DNA of 50,977 nt from Companilactobacillus furfuricola (lineage in GTDB: Bacteria > Bacillota > Bacilli > Lactobacillales > Lactobacillaceae): assembly GCF_003946325.1 (NCBI RefSeq), contig NZ_RHNT01000013.1:1-50977 (forward strand), read 5' to 3'. This document shows, piece after piece, positions 42,141-50,896 of this stretch; position 1 is the stretch's first letter; every line of letters starts with the position of its first letter. A model generated the notes under the pieces. The model made no database searches, had not been told where the DNA came from, and saw only the letters and a program-made list of their open reading frames with translations. The position numbers and the translations under genes were made by a program.

Positions 42141-42245
42141 CTAACGAGTAACGTTATCAAACAATTGGCCAACAGCAGCAACATCGTTAGCAGCTGTATG
42201 AATACCAGTACTAATACCAGCACGTAGTGAGTTTAAAATAATCAT
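42141..42245 (-). CDS. 34-residue amphipathic peptide
   Basis: GAAGGAGGAACG before the ATG is an excellent ribosome binding site, and a terminator follows 50 bases after the stop, so this is a monocistronic tiny gene. The peptide starts MIILNSLRAGISTGIHTAAN and ends in FDNVTR. Most of it could form an amphipathic helix with Ala/Ile/Val on one face. There is no leader with a double-glycine site. A leaderless bacteriocin-like or signalling peptide is possible, but I recognise no family. Confidence 0.6.
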   Translation of the reverse strand: MIILNSLRAGISTGIHTAANDVAAVGQLFDNVTR

Positions 42246-42338
42246 AAATTCGTTCCTCCTTCATCTGAACAAGACCAATTATGCATTCACAAACATAAAA
42301 TAAACTTAAAAATAGAAACCAATTTATTTTTTTATAAT

Positions 42339-43379
42339 TTAAATCTCACGTATGAAGTCTGCCATTTCTAGACAAGCATCGTCAGCCTGTGGCAAGATAC
42401 CGATCATCGGAGCAAATGCGTGGGCCATACCGTTATATTGCAAAAACTTCACGTCTGTTTCATTATCGTTGAGCAACTTCGCATAAGCTTCATCTTGCAG
42501 TCTGAAAAAGTCGTACTCGCCGACGATCAAGAGAGTGTTAGCTTTGTGCAAATTGTCTCTACCATGCAATGGCGAGATCAGATCCATGTTGGGGTTCTCA
42601 TCATGAGTCAGATAATACTTTCTCATAATGGCGTTTAAGGAATGGAATAACTTGCGATAGTTATTTCTAATAGCTGTTTGAGCTTGATCGATAGGGTAAC
42701 TAGCAAGATCCCAGAGTTCTTCGTTATTGTCGTCGGCTAATGTTACTACGGGGTACAACAAAATGTTAGCAGCAGATGATTGATAGCCTAAACGATTCAA
42801 TAGATTGTCGACAGCGATGCTGACGTTTCCTCCAGCGGAATCGCCCCCGAGGATGACATTTTCAAATCCTAAGCATTGTTGAACGTAGAGACTGACAGCA
42901 ACGCCATCGAGGATACCTTCAGGGAAAGGATTTTCTGGAGCTAATTTGTAGTCGATATTAAAAACAGTCGTCTCGCTTTGTTCAGCGACGTATTTCAGCA
43001 TGTCAGCAACATCTTCGAGACGTCCACCGTAAAATTACCCGCCGTGGAAGTAGATAAAAGCTTTTTTCGTATTGGCATTTTCAGGGATGTATTGTTCCAT
43101 TTTGACATTTCTATGCCAATATTCGATATCACGTTCAACGGTTACTACATTAGTAGTCGTTAGATCTTCTGAAGTAACGGTCCCGCCAGCACGTAATTGG
43201 ACCAAGTCGTCATCTAAAGCCGAGACTGTTTTAAATTTTTCCAAACTTGGTAGTAATAAAGGACTGTATTCACCGCCGTTGATCGTGTCGTCAACGGGTT
43301 TGACTATTTTGTCTAAAGGATCATTTAAAGTTTCGATACAATTATTTTTTAAGACTTCTAAAGTTTGTTTATATGCCAT
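42339..43379 (-). pseudogene. Alpha/beta hydrolase (HSL-type esterase) with internal stop
   Basis: An esterase/lipase of the hormone-sensitive lipase family, about 346 codons from the ATG at 43379 (AAGGAGAA upstream). Codon 115 is TAA (43035-43037) exactly in the oxyanion motif: FHGG, stop, FYGG instead of HGGGF or HGGSF. One C-to-A change from TCA would explain it. The frame is intact on both sides; downstream are the nucleophile motif GGDSAGG, the acid in EYDFFR and the histidine in GMAHAF. The gene follows the GPH symporter by 23 bases on the same strand, so the operon may have released sugar or aromatic acids from esters before uptake or use. As it stands, only an inactive 114-residue fragment would be made. 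Confidence 0.82.
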
Positions 43380-43402
43380 TTTTCTGTTCTCCTTGAACAT
43401 GA

Positions 43403-44794
43403 TTAAACCTCTTCGATAGAAGCATCTTTCAAACCATTTGCTTCTGCTTTGTCATTATCTTCAACTGATAATTGTTTTTCGTCTAAGTTGTAGAAGCGCA
43501 TCATTGTAATAACAACGATTGATAAGAGTACAGGGATCCAAATAAAATTGATACTGATAGCACTGAGTGCTTTGGCACTTTGAACGGTAGCGCTGGATGA
43601 AAATCCGCCCCAAGCTAGGACCCAGCCGGAGACTGCTCCACCAACGCCCATGCCAATTTTAGCACCTACCATCGGGATCGATGATAAAAAGCCTGGTTCT
43701 TCGATTTTCTGAACGACACGTGAGTATTCCACGGTATCGGCGATCATGACGAAAGATAGTGTAAAGACGCCACCCATCGTGATCATTGAGATGATGTTAC
43801 CGATGAAGAGCCAAGTTACGTTGCCTGAATTGATACCAAGAGGTGAAATTACTTGGCCAATGATGAAAGCTATTAAGATACCAGTCATAATGGAACGGTT
43901 GTTGAATTTTTTAGCGAGGATCGGGACTAGTAAGTTCCCAATTACTGAGGTGATAGTGAAGGCCATCAGTAAACTGAAAACTTTTTTAGCATCGTAAACG
44001 TAAGTTACGTAAAAAACAGTGGCCGACATTCTTGTTACCCAGAATGTTTGGATCAAGATCAGACTGACTGATAGGATCACCCAAGGACGATTTTTAAAAG
44101 CACCTTTGAAGGATTCTTTGATCGAAAGGTGACCTTCGATTTGGTCGGCTTCATTTTCTGATTCTTCCAGTGGCTGTTCACGTAAATTGATGAAGGCTGA
44201 GAAGAAAAGGAGCATGATGACACTGCCGATAATGATGCCCCAGATCATCCAGGCTGTTTCACTATTTTGACCACCGAGCATGTTGATGATCGGTAATGTG
44301 ATCGCAGCGATCACGGTCGTTCCGATGTTAGTCATTACCATTCGAGCACTAGCTAAGTTGGCGCTTTCTTCTTTGTTTTTAGTCAAACTAGGTAGGATCG
44401 CCGTGATCGGGGTGTTAGCACCTGAGTAAACTAAACTGAATAAGGTGTAGACAACGCTGATCCAGATTTTTTGAAAGAGCTCGTTGCCTCCAAAACTAGG
44501 GTTGATGAAGAGTAACATGGCTAAGATCCCCAGCGGGACGCCGAACCATAAGAAATAAGGACGGGATTTGCCGTATTTTGATTTGGTGTGATCAATTAAG
44601 TAACCAAAGAACATACCGTCAAAAGCATCGATAAAACGAACGACGAGAAATAATGTTCCTACAAATGCGGCGGAGATATTTAGGACTGTGGTGTAATAGA
44701 ACAATAGGTATAGCCCAACCATTTGCCAGATCAGGTTTCCACCCATGTCGGTAGCTCCGTAAAATATGCGCTGTTTCCATTTGCTCCAGGTCAT
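43403..44794 (-). CDS. GPH-family sugar:cation symporter
   Basis: A 463-residue membrane protein of the glycoside-pentoside-hexuronide:cation symporter family (MelB/XynP type). I chose the ATG at 44794 because ACAGGAGGAAAAACA precedes it. The N-terminus FYGATDMGGNLIWQMVG and RFIDAFDGMFFGYLIDHTKS is the family signature, with Asp residues that in MelB help bind cation and sugar. About 12 spans are expected. There is no C-terminal EIIA domain. The broken esterase gene follows in the same direction. Glycoside or ester-linked sugar uptake is likely; the substrate cannot be read. Confidence 0.88.
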   Translation of the reverse strand: MTWSKWKQRIFYGATDMGGNLIWQMVGLYLLFYYTTVLNISAAFVGTLFLVVRFIDAFDGMFFGYLIDHTKSKYGKSRPYFLWFGVPLGILAMLLFINPSFGGNELFQKIWISVVYTLFSLVYSGANTPITAILPSLTKNKEESANLASARMVMTNIGTTVIAAITLPIINMLGGQNSETAWMIWGIIIGSVIMLLFFSAFINLREQPLEESENEADQIEGHLSIKESFKGAFKNRPWVILSVSLILIQTFWVTRMSATVFYVTYVYDAKKVFSLLMAFTITSVIGNLLVPILAKKFNNRSIMTGILIAFIIGQVISPLGINSGNVTWLFIGNIISMITMGGVFTLSFVMIADTVEYSRVVQKIEEPGFLSSIPMVGAKIGMGVGGAVSGWVLAWGGFSSSATVQSAKALSAISINFIWIPVLLSIVVITMMRFYNLDEKQLSVEDNDKAEANGLKDASIEEV

Positions 44795-44926
44795 TTGTTT
44801 TTCCTCCTGTGTTGTCCCTGTAATCGTATACATATAATAATAAATATTTTCCTATAAATTAATGCCTTAGATTGCGCAAATAGTTACCTTTTTTGACATT
44901 TGGTATAGGGAAGTATAGATCTAAGA

Positions 44927-45351
44927 GAGCAATGGCAGACAGTGGCGTTTTACTTGGATGGAGCTTTGTTAGTCTAGTTAGTGGGGTAGAGGTAGTATTT
45001 TGGTTGATACGTTCAATGCCGACTCCGGGGCCCGGGGATACGTTAAAGGAACGTAAGTGCTAACGCACTTGCGCAACCGGTTATGGTGGTGTCTACGCCA
45101 CCGAACAACTAAGGTCGGGAACGTACCCGACGCGATTTTGAGCTACCTGGGAAGTTCGCCCAGGCATCTCAAAACTCGGTCTTTCTCTAAGCTCCTCCGT
45201 CGCCAAGAGGAATTTGGGTACTGAGGTCTGTATTCCCGGGCCCCTCCGTCTAAATAAAGATATAACTTCCCCCTTTTTGTTTAGTTTTACCGATTTATTT
45301 TGTACAAGTTGGCACTGTTTGCCCGTCCTATTTCTCACATGTCTATCTCAG
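44927..45351. repeat. Intergenic repeat, long copy enclosing a multi-hairpin core
   Basis: The ends (GAGCAATGGCAGACAGTGG at 44927 and CTCACATGTCTATCTCAG ending at 45351) match the short copy at 24257-24328. Inside, 45021-45040 and 45231-45250 form a 20-bp outer stem with one three-base mismatch. Between them lie successive hairpins: AAGTGC/GCACTT, GGTGG/CCACC, GTCGGG/CCCGAC (45114-45131), TTTTGAG/CTCAAAA (45136-45174) with inner CTGGG/CCCAG, and TTTCTCT/AGAGGAA (45182-45212). The last two hairpins recur at 50756-50834. No protein is supported. The core could be a large structured RNA or a mobile repeat. Confidence 0.7.
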
Positions 45352-45425
45352 TTGCTATTATTGTTGGTAAAATTAAGTGCAAGGTAAAGGGCATTTTATT
45401 GGTGATTGAAAAATTCTAGACTTAA

Positions 45426-45453
45426 AAACCCCCTGGCGAATAGCCAGGGGGTT
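45426..45453 (-). terminator. Terminator of the purine permease operon
   Basis: On the minus strand AACCCCCTGGC pairs with GCCAGGGGGTT around a five-base loop and is followed by TTT. It lies 60 bases after the phosphoribosyltransferase stop. Confidence 0.92.
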
Positions 45454-45513
45454 ATGTGTTCTTATTTATTTTAAGGTCTCATTCAAAATTTCAATTTTAT
45501 ATGATTTTTGCTC

Positions 45514-46056
45514 TTAAAAAAGTGGTAGTGGGGCTAAGTAGTCGATGTCGGTTCTGTTTGCTGCTTCGCCCTCTGCTAAGATGGACATTTGTTTGACTAC
45601 GGTTGCTCCTGCTTTTTTTAGGAGTAATTTTGCCGTGTTTAGTGAGCCGCCGCTGCTGATTACGTCGTCTACTATGACTACTCGCTTGTTGCGGATCAAT
45701 GCCGCGTCGGATCTATCTAGGACTAATTTTTGATTGGCGCTGGTGGTGATGGCGTGGACGGATTCGGTCAGAGGATCGTTCATGTAATCTTTGACGCTTT
45801 TGCGTAAGACTATGAAGTGGGGGTGATTGGTTTGGTCGCTTAATTCTTGTGCTAACGGGATTCCTTTACTTTCCATGGTTACTAAGTAGTCAAAGTCCAC
45901 GTTTGCTAGTTTTTGACCTAATTGTTTTGCGGCGTAGCAGGTTAATTCGGCATCTCCTAGTAATACGAATGAGGCGATTGTTGTTGTTGGGTTGATTTTG
46001 ATCAGTGGTAATTCTCGTTTTAATGGTCCGATCGTTAATTCGTATGTCTTTGTCAT
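45514..46056 (-). CDS. Adenine phosphoribosyltransferase-like protein
   Basis: A 180-residue type I phosphoribosyltransferase. The PRPP-binding motif VVIVDDVISSGGSLNTA near residues 120-136 is clear and TMESKGIPLA near 64 is the family's ESKG(I/F)-like segment. This makes it similar to Apt or to PurR-like PRT domains without the winged helix. The start is the ATG at 46056, two bases after the permease stop, with GGGGATC upstream; longer in-frame starts lie inside the permease gene and have no site. It probably converts an imported purine base to its nucleotide in the cytosol. Base specificity is not decided. Confidence 0.85.
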   Translation of the reverse strand: MTKTYELTIGPLKRELPLIKINPTTTIASFVLLGDAELTCYAAKQLGQKLANVDFDYLVTMESKGIPLAQELSDQTNHPHFIVLRKSVKDYMNDPLTESVHAITTSANQKLVLDRSDAALIRNKRVVIVDDVISSGGSLNTAKLLLKKAGATVVKQMSILAEGEAANRTDIDYLAPLPLF

Positions 46057-46058
46057 AA

Positions 46059-47135
46059 TTAGATCCCCAATCCTAATAGTGGTAAAACGAATTTTAATAA
46101 TGCACCGCTTAATAGTCCGATGAATGGATCTACTAGTGCTGTTACTACTAATGTTATGCCGGCGACTGTTGATAGTGGACCGTGCATTGCTGTTGCAGCA
46201 TTTTCTGGAAAAATTACGATTGCTCCTAGAACTAATAAAAAGCCTGCTATTGAGGCACTGGGTACATACTGGCCTATTTTTGGCAACCATCCTAATAGCA
46301 AGATCACTGCCATGATCAGCATCATGATTATACCGGCGACTAATGGTTCTGGAGCACTGGCTGTTGCAGATATGATCGTTTCTACGGGTGCACCACCGAG
46401 TAAACTGGTTCCGAAGTCGGCTAGTGCTTGAGTGCTAGTTAATAAATTCAAATCTACCGGGTTAGGTTTTTGGCCAGTCATTTGGCCCGTGATCAAACCG
46501 TAGGAAATGTTTGCGCCGATATTTAAACAGGCTAAACTGAGGGCACCACGTAAGACTTTGAGGCTGATCAGCGGTTTGACAAATTGGAACTTGCGCGCTG
46601 TAACGTGGTCGGGTAAAGTGACTCGATAATGTTTAATGAAAACGGCATAGAGACTAGTTCCGATCACTGAAATGGTTATAGTCCAGACGAGATCGTGACT
46701 GATAATATACATTATCGTTGCTAGGCCAATAGATATCCAACCGAAATGGGATTTTTCCTTGGCCATTTGCAGGGCAATTTTTGCTAACATCAAACCAACA
46801 CCAGCCATCATTCCAGACATGATCTGAGTGCCAAGGACATCAACGATCCTTGTCAATGTACCAGTTAAACCGATGATCAGCATAATGGAAGCACCGAAGA
46901 AGATAATTGACGAACGTTCACGGAGATCCTTACCGAGATCCCCCGTTAAGGCTAATGATTCCGCTTGAAACGAAATCGGAGCAACTGACCCGGCAACGCC
47001 GTTGACTAGTGAGGCTAATCCGAATGAAAAAGCAGTCGGGAAAACGGCAAATCCTAGCGTCATTGCCATGATCCCTTGAGGTATCCCGTTTAAAACAACG
47101 CCGATAGCGGCAAGTAGATCAGCTAACCAATGCAA
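46059..47135 (-). CDS. NCS2-type purine/xanthine permease
   Basis: A 358-residue membrane protein with roughly 11-12 hydrophobic segments of the nucleobase:cation symporter 2 or related family. The start is a TTG at 47135 with AAAGGTGG upstream. Typical family segments are GFAVFPTAFSFGLASLVNG and GTSLLGGAPVETI near residue 245, which corresponds to the conserved substrate-binding loop. The coupling to a phosphoribosyltransferase two bases downstream points to uptake of a purine base. It is shorter than canonical UraA-like members (about 420 residues). Possible PurR boxes lie upstream. Confidence 0.8.
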   Translation of the reverse strand: MHWLADLLAAIGVVLNGIPQGIMAMTLGFAVFPTAFSFGLASLVNGVAGSVAPISFQAESLALTGDLGKDLRERSSIIFFGASIMLIIGLTGTLTRIVDVLGTQIMSGMMAGVGLMLAKIALQMAKEKSHFGWISIGLATIMYIISHDLVWTITISVIGTSLYAVFIKHYRVTLPDHVTARKFQFVKPLISLKVLRGALSLACLNIGANISYGLITGQMTGQKPNPVDLNLLTSTQALADFGTSLLGGAPVETIISATASAPEPLVAGIIMMLIMAVILLLGWLPKIGQYVPSASIAGFLLVLGAIVIFPENAATAMHGPLSTVAGITLVVTALVDPFIGLLSGALLKFVLPLLGLGI

Positions 47136-47156
47136 GATAATTCCACCTTTACTGTT

Positions 47157-47251
47157 AATACGAACAATATACTATATAAATTAGGGTAAATCCAGTTTTA
47201 CACTGTTGATAAACGTATATTATAATTTTATTTCCCTATAGTGTTCGTTTA
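47157..47251 (-). promoter_or_regulatory. Possible PurR boxes around the permease promoter
   Basis: AATACGAACAATATA at 47157 and, in inverted orientation, TAGTGTTCGTTTA at 47239 both contain the CGAAC core of the PurR box consensus used in Firmicutes. They flank a TATAAT-like sequence (47218-47224 region on the minus strand) about 85 bases before the TTG start. The spacing is wider than in the classical Bacillus pair, so this is tentative. The rest of the gap holds only a terminator. Confidence 0.4.
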
Positions 47252-47324
47252 AATTTTCAGAGAGGAATATTAACGTTTATCTTATTTGGTCATCATTATT
47301 TTTATTAATATTACAAATTGACCG

Positions 47325-47367
47325 AAAAAAACCTCCAGACTTATAAAATCGTCTAGAGGTTTTTTGT
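47325..47367. terminator. Bidirectional terminator between GH65 and permease genes
   Basis: AAAAAACCTC and GAGGTTTTTT form the outer stem and CAGAC/GTCTA-like pairs extend it, with one mismatch (47325-47367). Read on the minus strand it ends the GH65 transcript. Confidence 0.88.
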
Positions 47368-47407
47368 TCAATTTTTGATTGTTGATTTTTTTCCAGGAAC
47401 TAAATGC

Positions 47408-49594
47408 TTATTTCTCTGTTACGCAATCCTTGACTAAGAATTCTTCTCCACTGATGAATACTTTAGCTTCCGGTCCTTCAAGCAATTCAACATTGGTGTC
47501 GTTATGCGTCAAAGTGACTTTAAAGAGGTTATTTTGCAGACGGATCCTGAAGGATAAGGCGTTCCATTGTTTTGGTAAGTTGTTAGTTAAATGAAGGATG
47601 CCGTTTTCTTGAGTCATACCAGCAAATCCGGCTGTCAAGGCTAACTAGCTGCCTCCTAAGTTGGAGAGATGGAGTCCGTCTTCGGTGTTTCCTTGGAGGT
47701 CAGTTAAATCCATTGTGGCCGTAGCCATGAAATATTGGTAGGCTTGCTTGTAATCATTCAGTCTGGCTGCTACCATACTGAAAACTGATCTGGATAAGGA
47801 TGAATCGTGGGTGGTGATTTTTTCGTAGTAATCATACTCACGTTTTAGCTGATCTTGGTTAGTATCTTGTGGGAACAAGAATTCAGCCAAGATAGTATCC
47901 GCCTGTTTAGCTACTTGGTGGCGATAAATTGTTAGGGGATGATAGTGCAGCAACAGTGGATAGTTTTCTTTTGGCGTTGTATCAAAAGGCCAAAGAGGCT
48001 TGCTGAAAAAGCTGTCATCTTGAGCATTTATTTGTAGATCACTATTGAATGGCAAGTAGATAGCTTGCGATATCTCACTGAATCGATGAAGCTCTTTTGT
48101 CGTTACATTCAATTGTTCAAATTTTTCTGGAGCTAGAGCGTGGGCTATTTTGCCTAATCTGACAGCGAGATTGAGATTATGCTTGGCGATCCGATTAGTA
48201 TAGTAGTTATTGTCGACCATGACCGTGTATTCGTTTGGACCAGTTACGCCAGTGAATTCAAAGCGCTTTTGATGATCGATCTCACGGTAATGTCCGAAAT
48301 TGACCCAAAATCTAGCCGTTTCTAAAACTAATTCGAAGCCCTTTTGAATCAACCAATCATTGTCGATGGTAGCTTCGTAATAGCGGTTAGCAGCGTAAGC
48401 AATATCGCCATCGATGTGATATTGCGCTGTTCCTGCTGGGTAATAAGCTGAGGCTTCTTGACCGTTGATAGTCCGCCATGGGAATAAAACACCGTGATCA
48501 ACGCCTAAAGTTTTGGCTTGTTTTTTAGCTTGATCGAGGGTGTTGTAGCGAAAATCCAACAAGTCGCGGGCAACTTTAGGATCAGTATATGTGAAATAAG
48601 GTAGGAGGTACATTTCCGTATCCCAGAAATAGTGACCTTCATAACCGCTGCCACTGAGCCCTTTGGCGGGGATATTGGTCTGACCATCGCGACCAGCTGA
48701 TTGGTTCAGCTGAAAGAGATTGTAACGGATCGCTTGGGTCAATTTATCGTCGCCATCGATCTCGATCTGGCTATTGTGCCAGATTTCTCGCCAATATTGT
48801 TTGGAACTTTCAGCGATACTGTCAAAACTGTAGTTACTCAAATCGATTGCGGGAGTTTTTTGATGATAGTCGATGTTGGAAACACCAGTGATGTAAGTGG
48901 CCACGCCGTTATTCTGGTTAAGGTCGAATTCCCAATCGTTTAGTGTGCCGGAAAAAGCTGAAATGGCCATGGCAATAGCCAATTTACTATTGTGCGTTTT
49001 GATGAGTATTTTGTTTTGAGTAGCATCATCGACAATAGATGTGATGTTCAAATTTTTTATTTGACGAGCTTTACGAGGATCGTCGCTAGAATCAGCATTT
49101 TTGACAGTCTTTAGAGGCTTAGTAACTTTGATCTTGCCAGCATAACTATTTTTGACAAACTCATAACGCAAAGCTAATGCCGTTTGATCAGTTTGGTCGA
49201 TAACTGAACTTAAGTTCAAATAAATCGAGTCGTTATCTTTGGTCGATAACACATAAGACTGATTCAATAATCCCGTTTCTAAATTTAAGTCAGAAACTTT
49301 CAAAACTGATTTTTCAAACAACTTGCCGTCGCTGGTTTCGACAGATATTTGTCTTAGATCAGGTAAATTGACGATCGTTTGATGATTTTTCGCGTAGCCG
49401 ACCGCCGATTCACCGTAGACGATGGGATTGCTTTCGTAATAACCGTTGACTAAAGTGCCACTACTCGGGCTGGGGTCGATCGGATCACTGGCACGAATGC
49501 CAAAATGCCCGTTTGCTAACGAATAGATAGTTTCTAAGTATGGTGGTTGATGATTTTTTAAGTCAGTGAGACTAAGAACGTTCAAATTTGCCAT
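47408..49594 (-). pseudogene. GH65 disaccharide phosphorylase with internal stop
   Basis: A family 65 glycoside phosphorylase (maltose, kojibiose or related disaccharide phosphorylase), 728 codons plus stop from the ATG at 49594, which has GAGGGAGG upstream. The N-terminal domain shows LANGHFGIRAS; the catalytic barrel shows SGYEGHYFWDTEMY and GVTGPNEY, whose Glu is the general acid; DGLHLSNLGGS near residue 640 is the phosphate-binding region. The next codon is TAG at 47645-47647, where the family normally has Trp (TGG); the frame then continues with LALTAGFAGM for 78 codons. Loss of the last part, including some barrel residues and the C-terminal domain, should inactivate or weaken the enzyme. 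Normally it would split an alpha-disaccharide with phosphate in the cytosol. An AraC regulator is upstream. Confidence 0.85.
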
Positions 49595-49777
49595 GAAATA
49601 CCTCCCTCAAGGCTATTATTTGTATCATGAAATTGCTTACAATATCAATTTACAGTATTTAAAAAAAATTCCAATCCACAATTTAGTTGGAATAATTACC
49701 TTTTTTAACATCAGTGAATCTATCTTAGTCGCTTTCTCAAAAATTTCAACGGGTTAAACTATCTTTTTTGCAAACTT

Positions 49778-50629
49778 CTAAGAATTTTGATGACGATATT
49801 CATTGGGAGTCATTTCAAAATGCTTCCTAAATAGCACGAAAAAGTTTTTATTCGAGCCAAAACCAGTTCCTTCAGCAATTTCATGAATCGGCTGATCCGT
49901 TTGACGCAACAGCTGAGCAGCCTTAGTTAAGCGAGTTTGAACCAAATAACTCTTCGGAGAGACTCCAACATATTTTTTAAAAATCCGAATCAAGTGAGCT
50001 TCCGAAATATGGTGTTCCTGACTGAGCTGAGCTACAGTAATATTTTCTGAATAATTGTTCTGCATCTGCGACATGATCGATTGGATCATCAAGGGCGAGC
50101 CAAGCTTCAAAGAACCGGAATCCTTCTCTTGAAACCGACTCATCTCCTTCAAAACAAACGCAGCCACATAATGCAACGCGCTGATAGTCTGAACTTGTTC
50201 TTGAATATCCGGTTTCTTAGCCCGTTTATATTCAACAATTTTTTCCAAACCAAGCTGCAAGCTGGAAAACTTTGGATCAGTCAGATCAAGCGGACCAATT
50301 TCGAAATGAATTTGATTAAAGTCATCGATCTGATCAAATAGCCAATTCAAAGGCAGCAACAAAGTCAAAATTTCGTTTCGAGGATCGACCACAGCATTGA
50401 AACTATGAATAACATTAGGACCAATAACGAAAAATTCATGAGCTGTAAGCTGAAATTCCTGTCCATTGATCCGCGTCTTCCCAGGTTCCCCCTTAACGAC
50501 GTAACACAATTCGATCGAGTTGTGCCAATGCGACATAACGTCCTTAATTTTCCAAGCAGGATCAGTATGAAGAAAAACCTTAACTGGAAGCGAGTCGTCA
50601 AAGATAACATTTTCATAATAAGCAGGCAT
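49778..50629 (-). CDS. AraC-family transcriptional regulator
   Basis: A 283-residue regulator with an N-terminal cupin-like sensor (residues about 10-100, SHWHNSIELCYVVKGE and FFVIGPNVIHSF, with histidines positioned as in RmlC-like barrels) and a C-terminal double helix-turn-helix (residues about 185-280; HISEAHLIRIFKKYVGVSP and IAEGTGFGSNKNFFVLFRKH). AAAGGAGAAA precedes the ATG. It lies 183 bases upstream of the GH65 gene on the same strand and very likely controls it in response to a sugar. Its own promoter contains a 10-G tract. Confidence 0.9.
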   Translation of the reverse strand: MPAYYENVIFDDSLPVKVFLHTDPAWKIKDVMSHWHNSIELCYVVKGEPGKTRINGQEFQLTAHEFFVIGPNVIHSFNAVVDPRNEILTLLLPLNWLFDQIDDFNQIHFEIGPLDLTDPKFSSLQLGLEKIVEYKRAKKPDIQEQVQTISALHYVAAFVLKEMSRFQEKDSGSLKLGSPLMIQSIMSQMQNNYSENITVAQLSQEHHISEAHLIRIFKKYVGVSPKSYLVQTRLTKAAQLLRQTDQPIHEIAEGTGFGSNKNFFVLFRKHFEMTPNEYRHQNS

Positions 50630-50668
50630 ATTATAGTTTCTCCTTTATTGTTGGAGGTTATTAATATG

Positions 50669-50700
50669 ATTATATAACATTGTTGGGGGGGGGGAGGTTC
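50669..50700 (-). promoter_or_regulatory. araC-type gene promoter with a G10/C10 tract in the spacer
   Basis: On the minus strand TATAAT (plus-strand 50669-50674) lies about 40 bases before the start codon, with TG just upstream. The expected spacer and -35 region contain ten consecutive C (plus-strand G at 50685-50694). No good -35 hexamer is seen, so the -10 assignment is the firmer part. Confidence 0.5.
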
Positions 50701-50741
50701 ATTCCCGGTCCTGTGGGGGTTCCGGAAATATCGCTGTGGAA

Positions 50742-50896
50742 CGGTGTGGACGTCGATTTGAGCTCCTCGAAGAAACCCACTTCGACGATCTCAAATACGA
50801 GTCTTCCACTAAGCTCCTCCGTCGCCAAGTGGAAACAGATTAAGATAGGTGAGTAAGTTAATTCTTGACGGAGAATTAATTTACTCACCTTTTTTT
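50742..50896 (+). ncRNA. Candidate small RNA: two conserved hairpins plus terminator
   Basis: ATTTGAG/CTCAAAT (50756-50796) with an inner TCGAAG/CTTCGA stem is followed by TTCCACT/AGTGGAA (50804-50834) around the 17-base loop AAGCTCCTCCGTCGCCA. The same two hairpins, with compensatory changes and an identical loop, are at 45136-45212. A strong terminator ends the unit at 50896. The loop contains CUCCUCC, complementary to Shine-Dalgarno sequences. Open frames across it have no ribosome binding site. Transcription from the plus strand is inferred from the terminator. Confidence 0.5.
50847..50896 (+). terminator. Strong intrinsic terminator
   Basis: AGGTGAGTAA and TTACTCACCT form the base of a stem of about 19 bp, continued by GTTAATTCT-like and AGAATTAAT arms around a short loop, and seven T follow. 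After it, 50897-50977 shows no feature that I can support. Confidence 0.92.

Noticed and set aside
45093-45338. Minus-strand frame of 81 codons across the 45-kb element
   Set aside because: It runs through paired hairpin arms, has no ribosome binding site and is not preserved as a protein in the 50.75-kb copy, whereas base pairing is preserved.
47136-47260. Purine riboswitch in front of the permease
   Set aside because: I could not find the conserved three-way-junction core of purine riboswitches; only CGAAC boxes were seen.
42339-49594. Stop-codon reassignment explaining the internal stops in the esterase and GH65 genes
   Set aside because: One stop is TAA and the other TAG, and both codons end many intact genes in the window.
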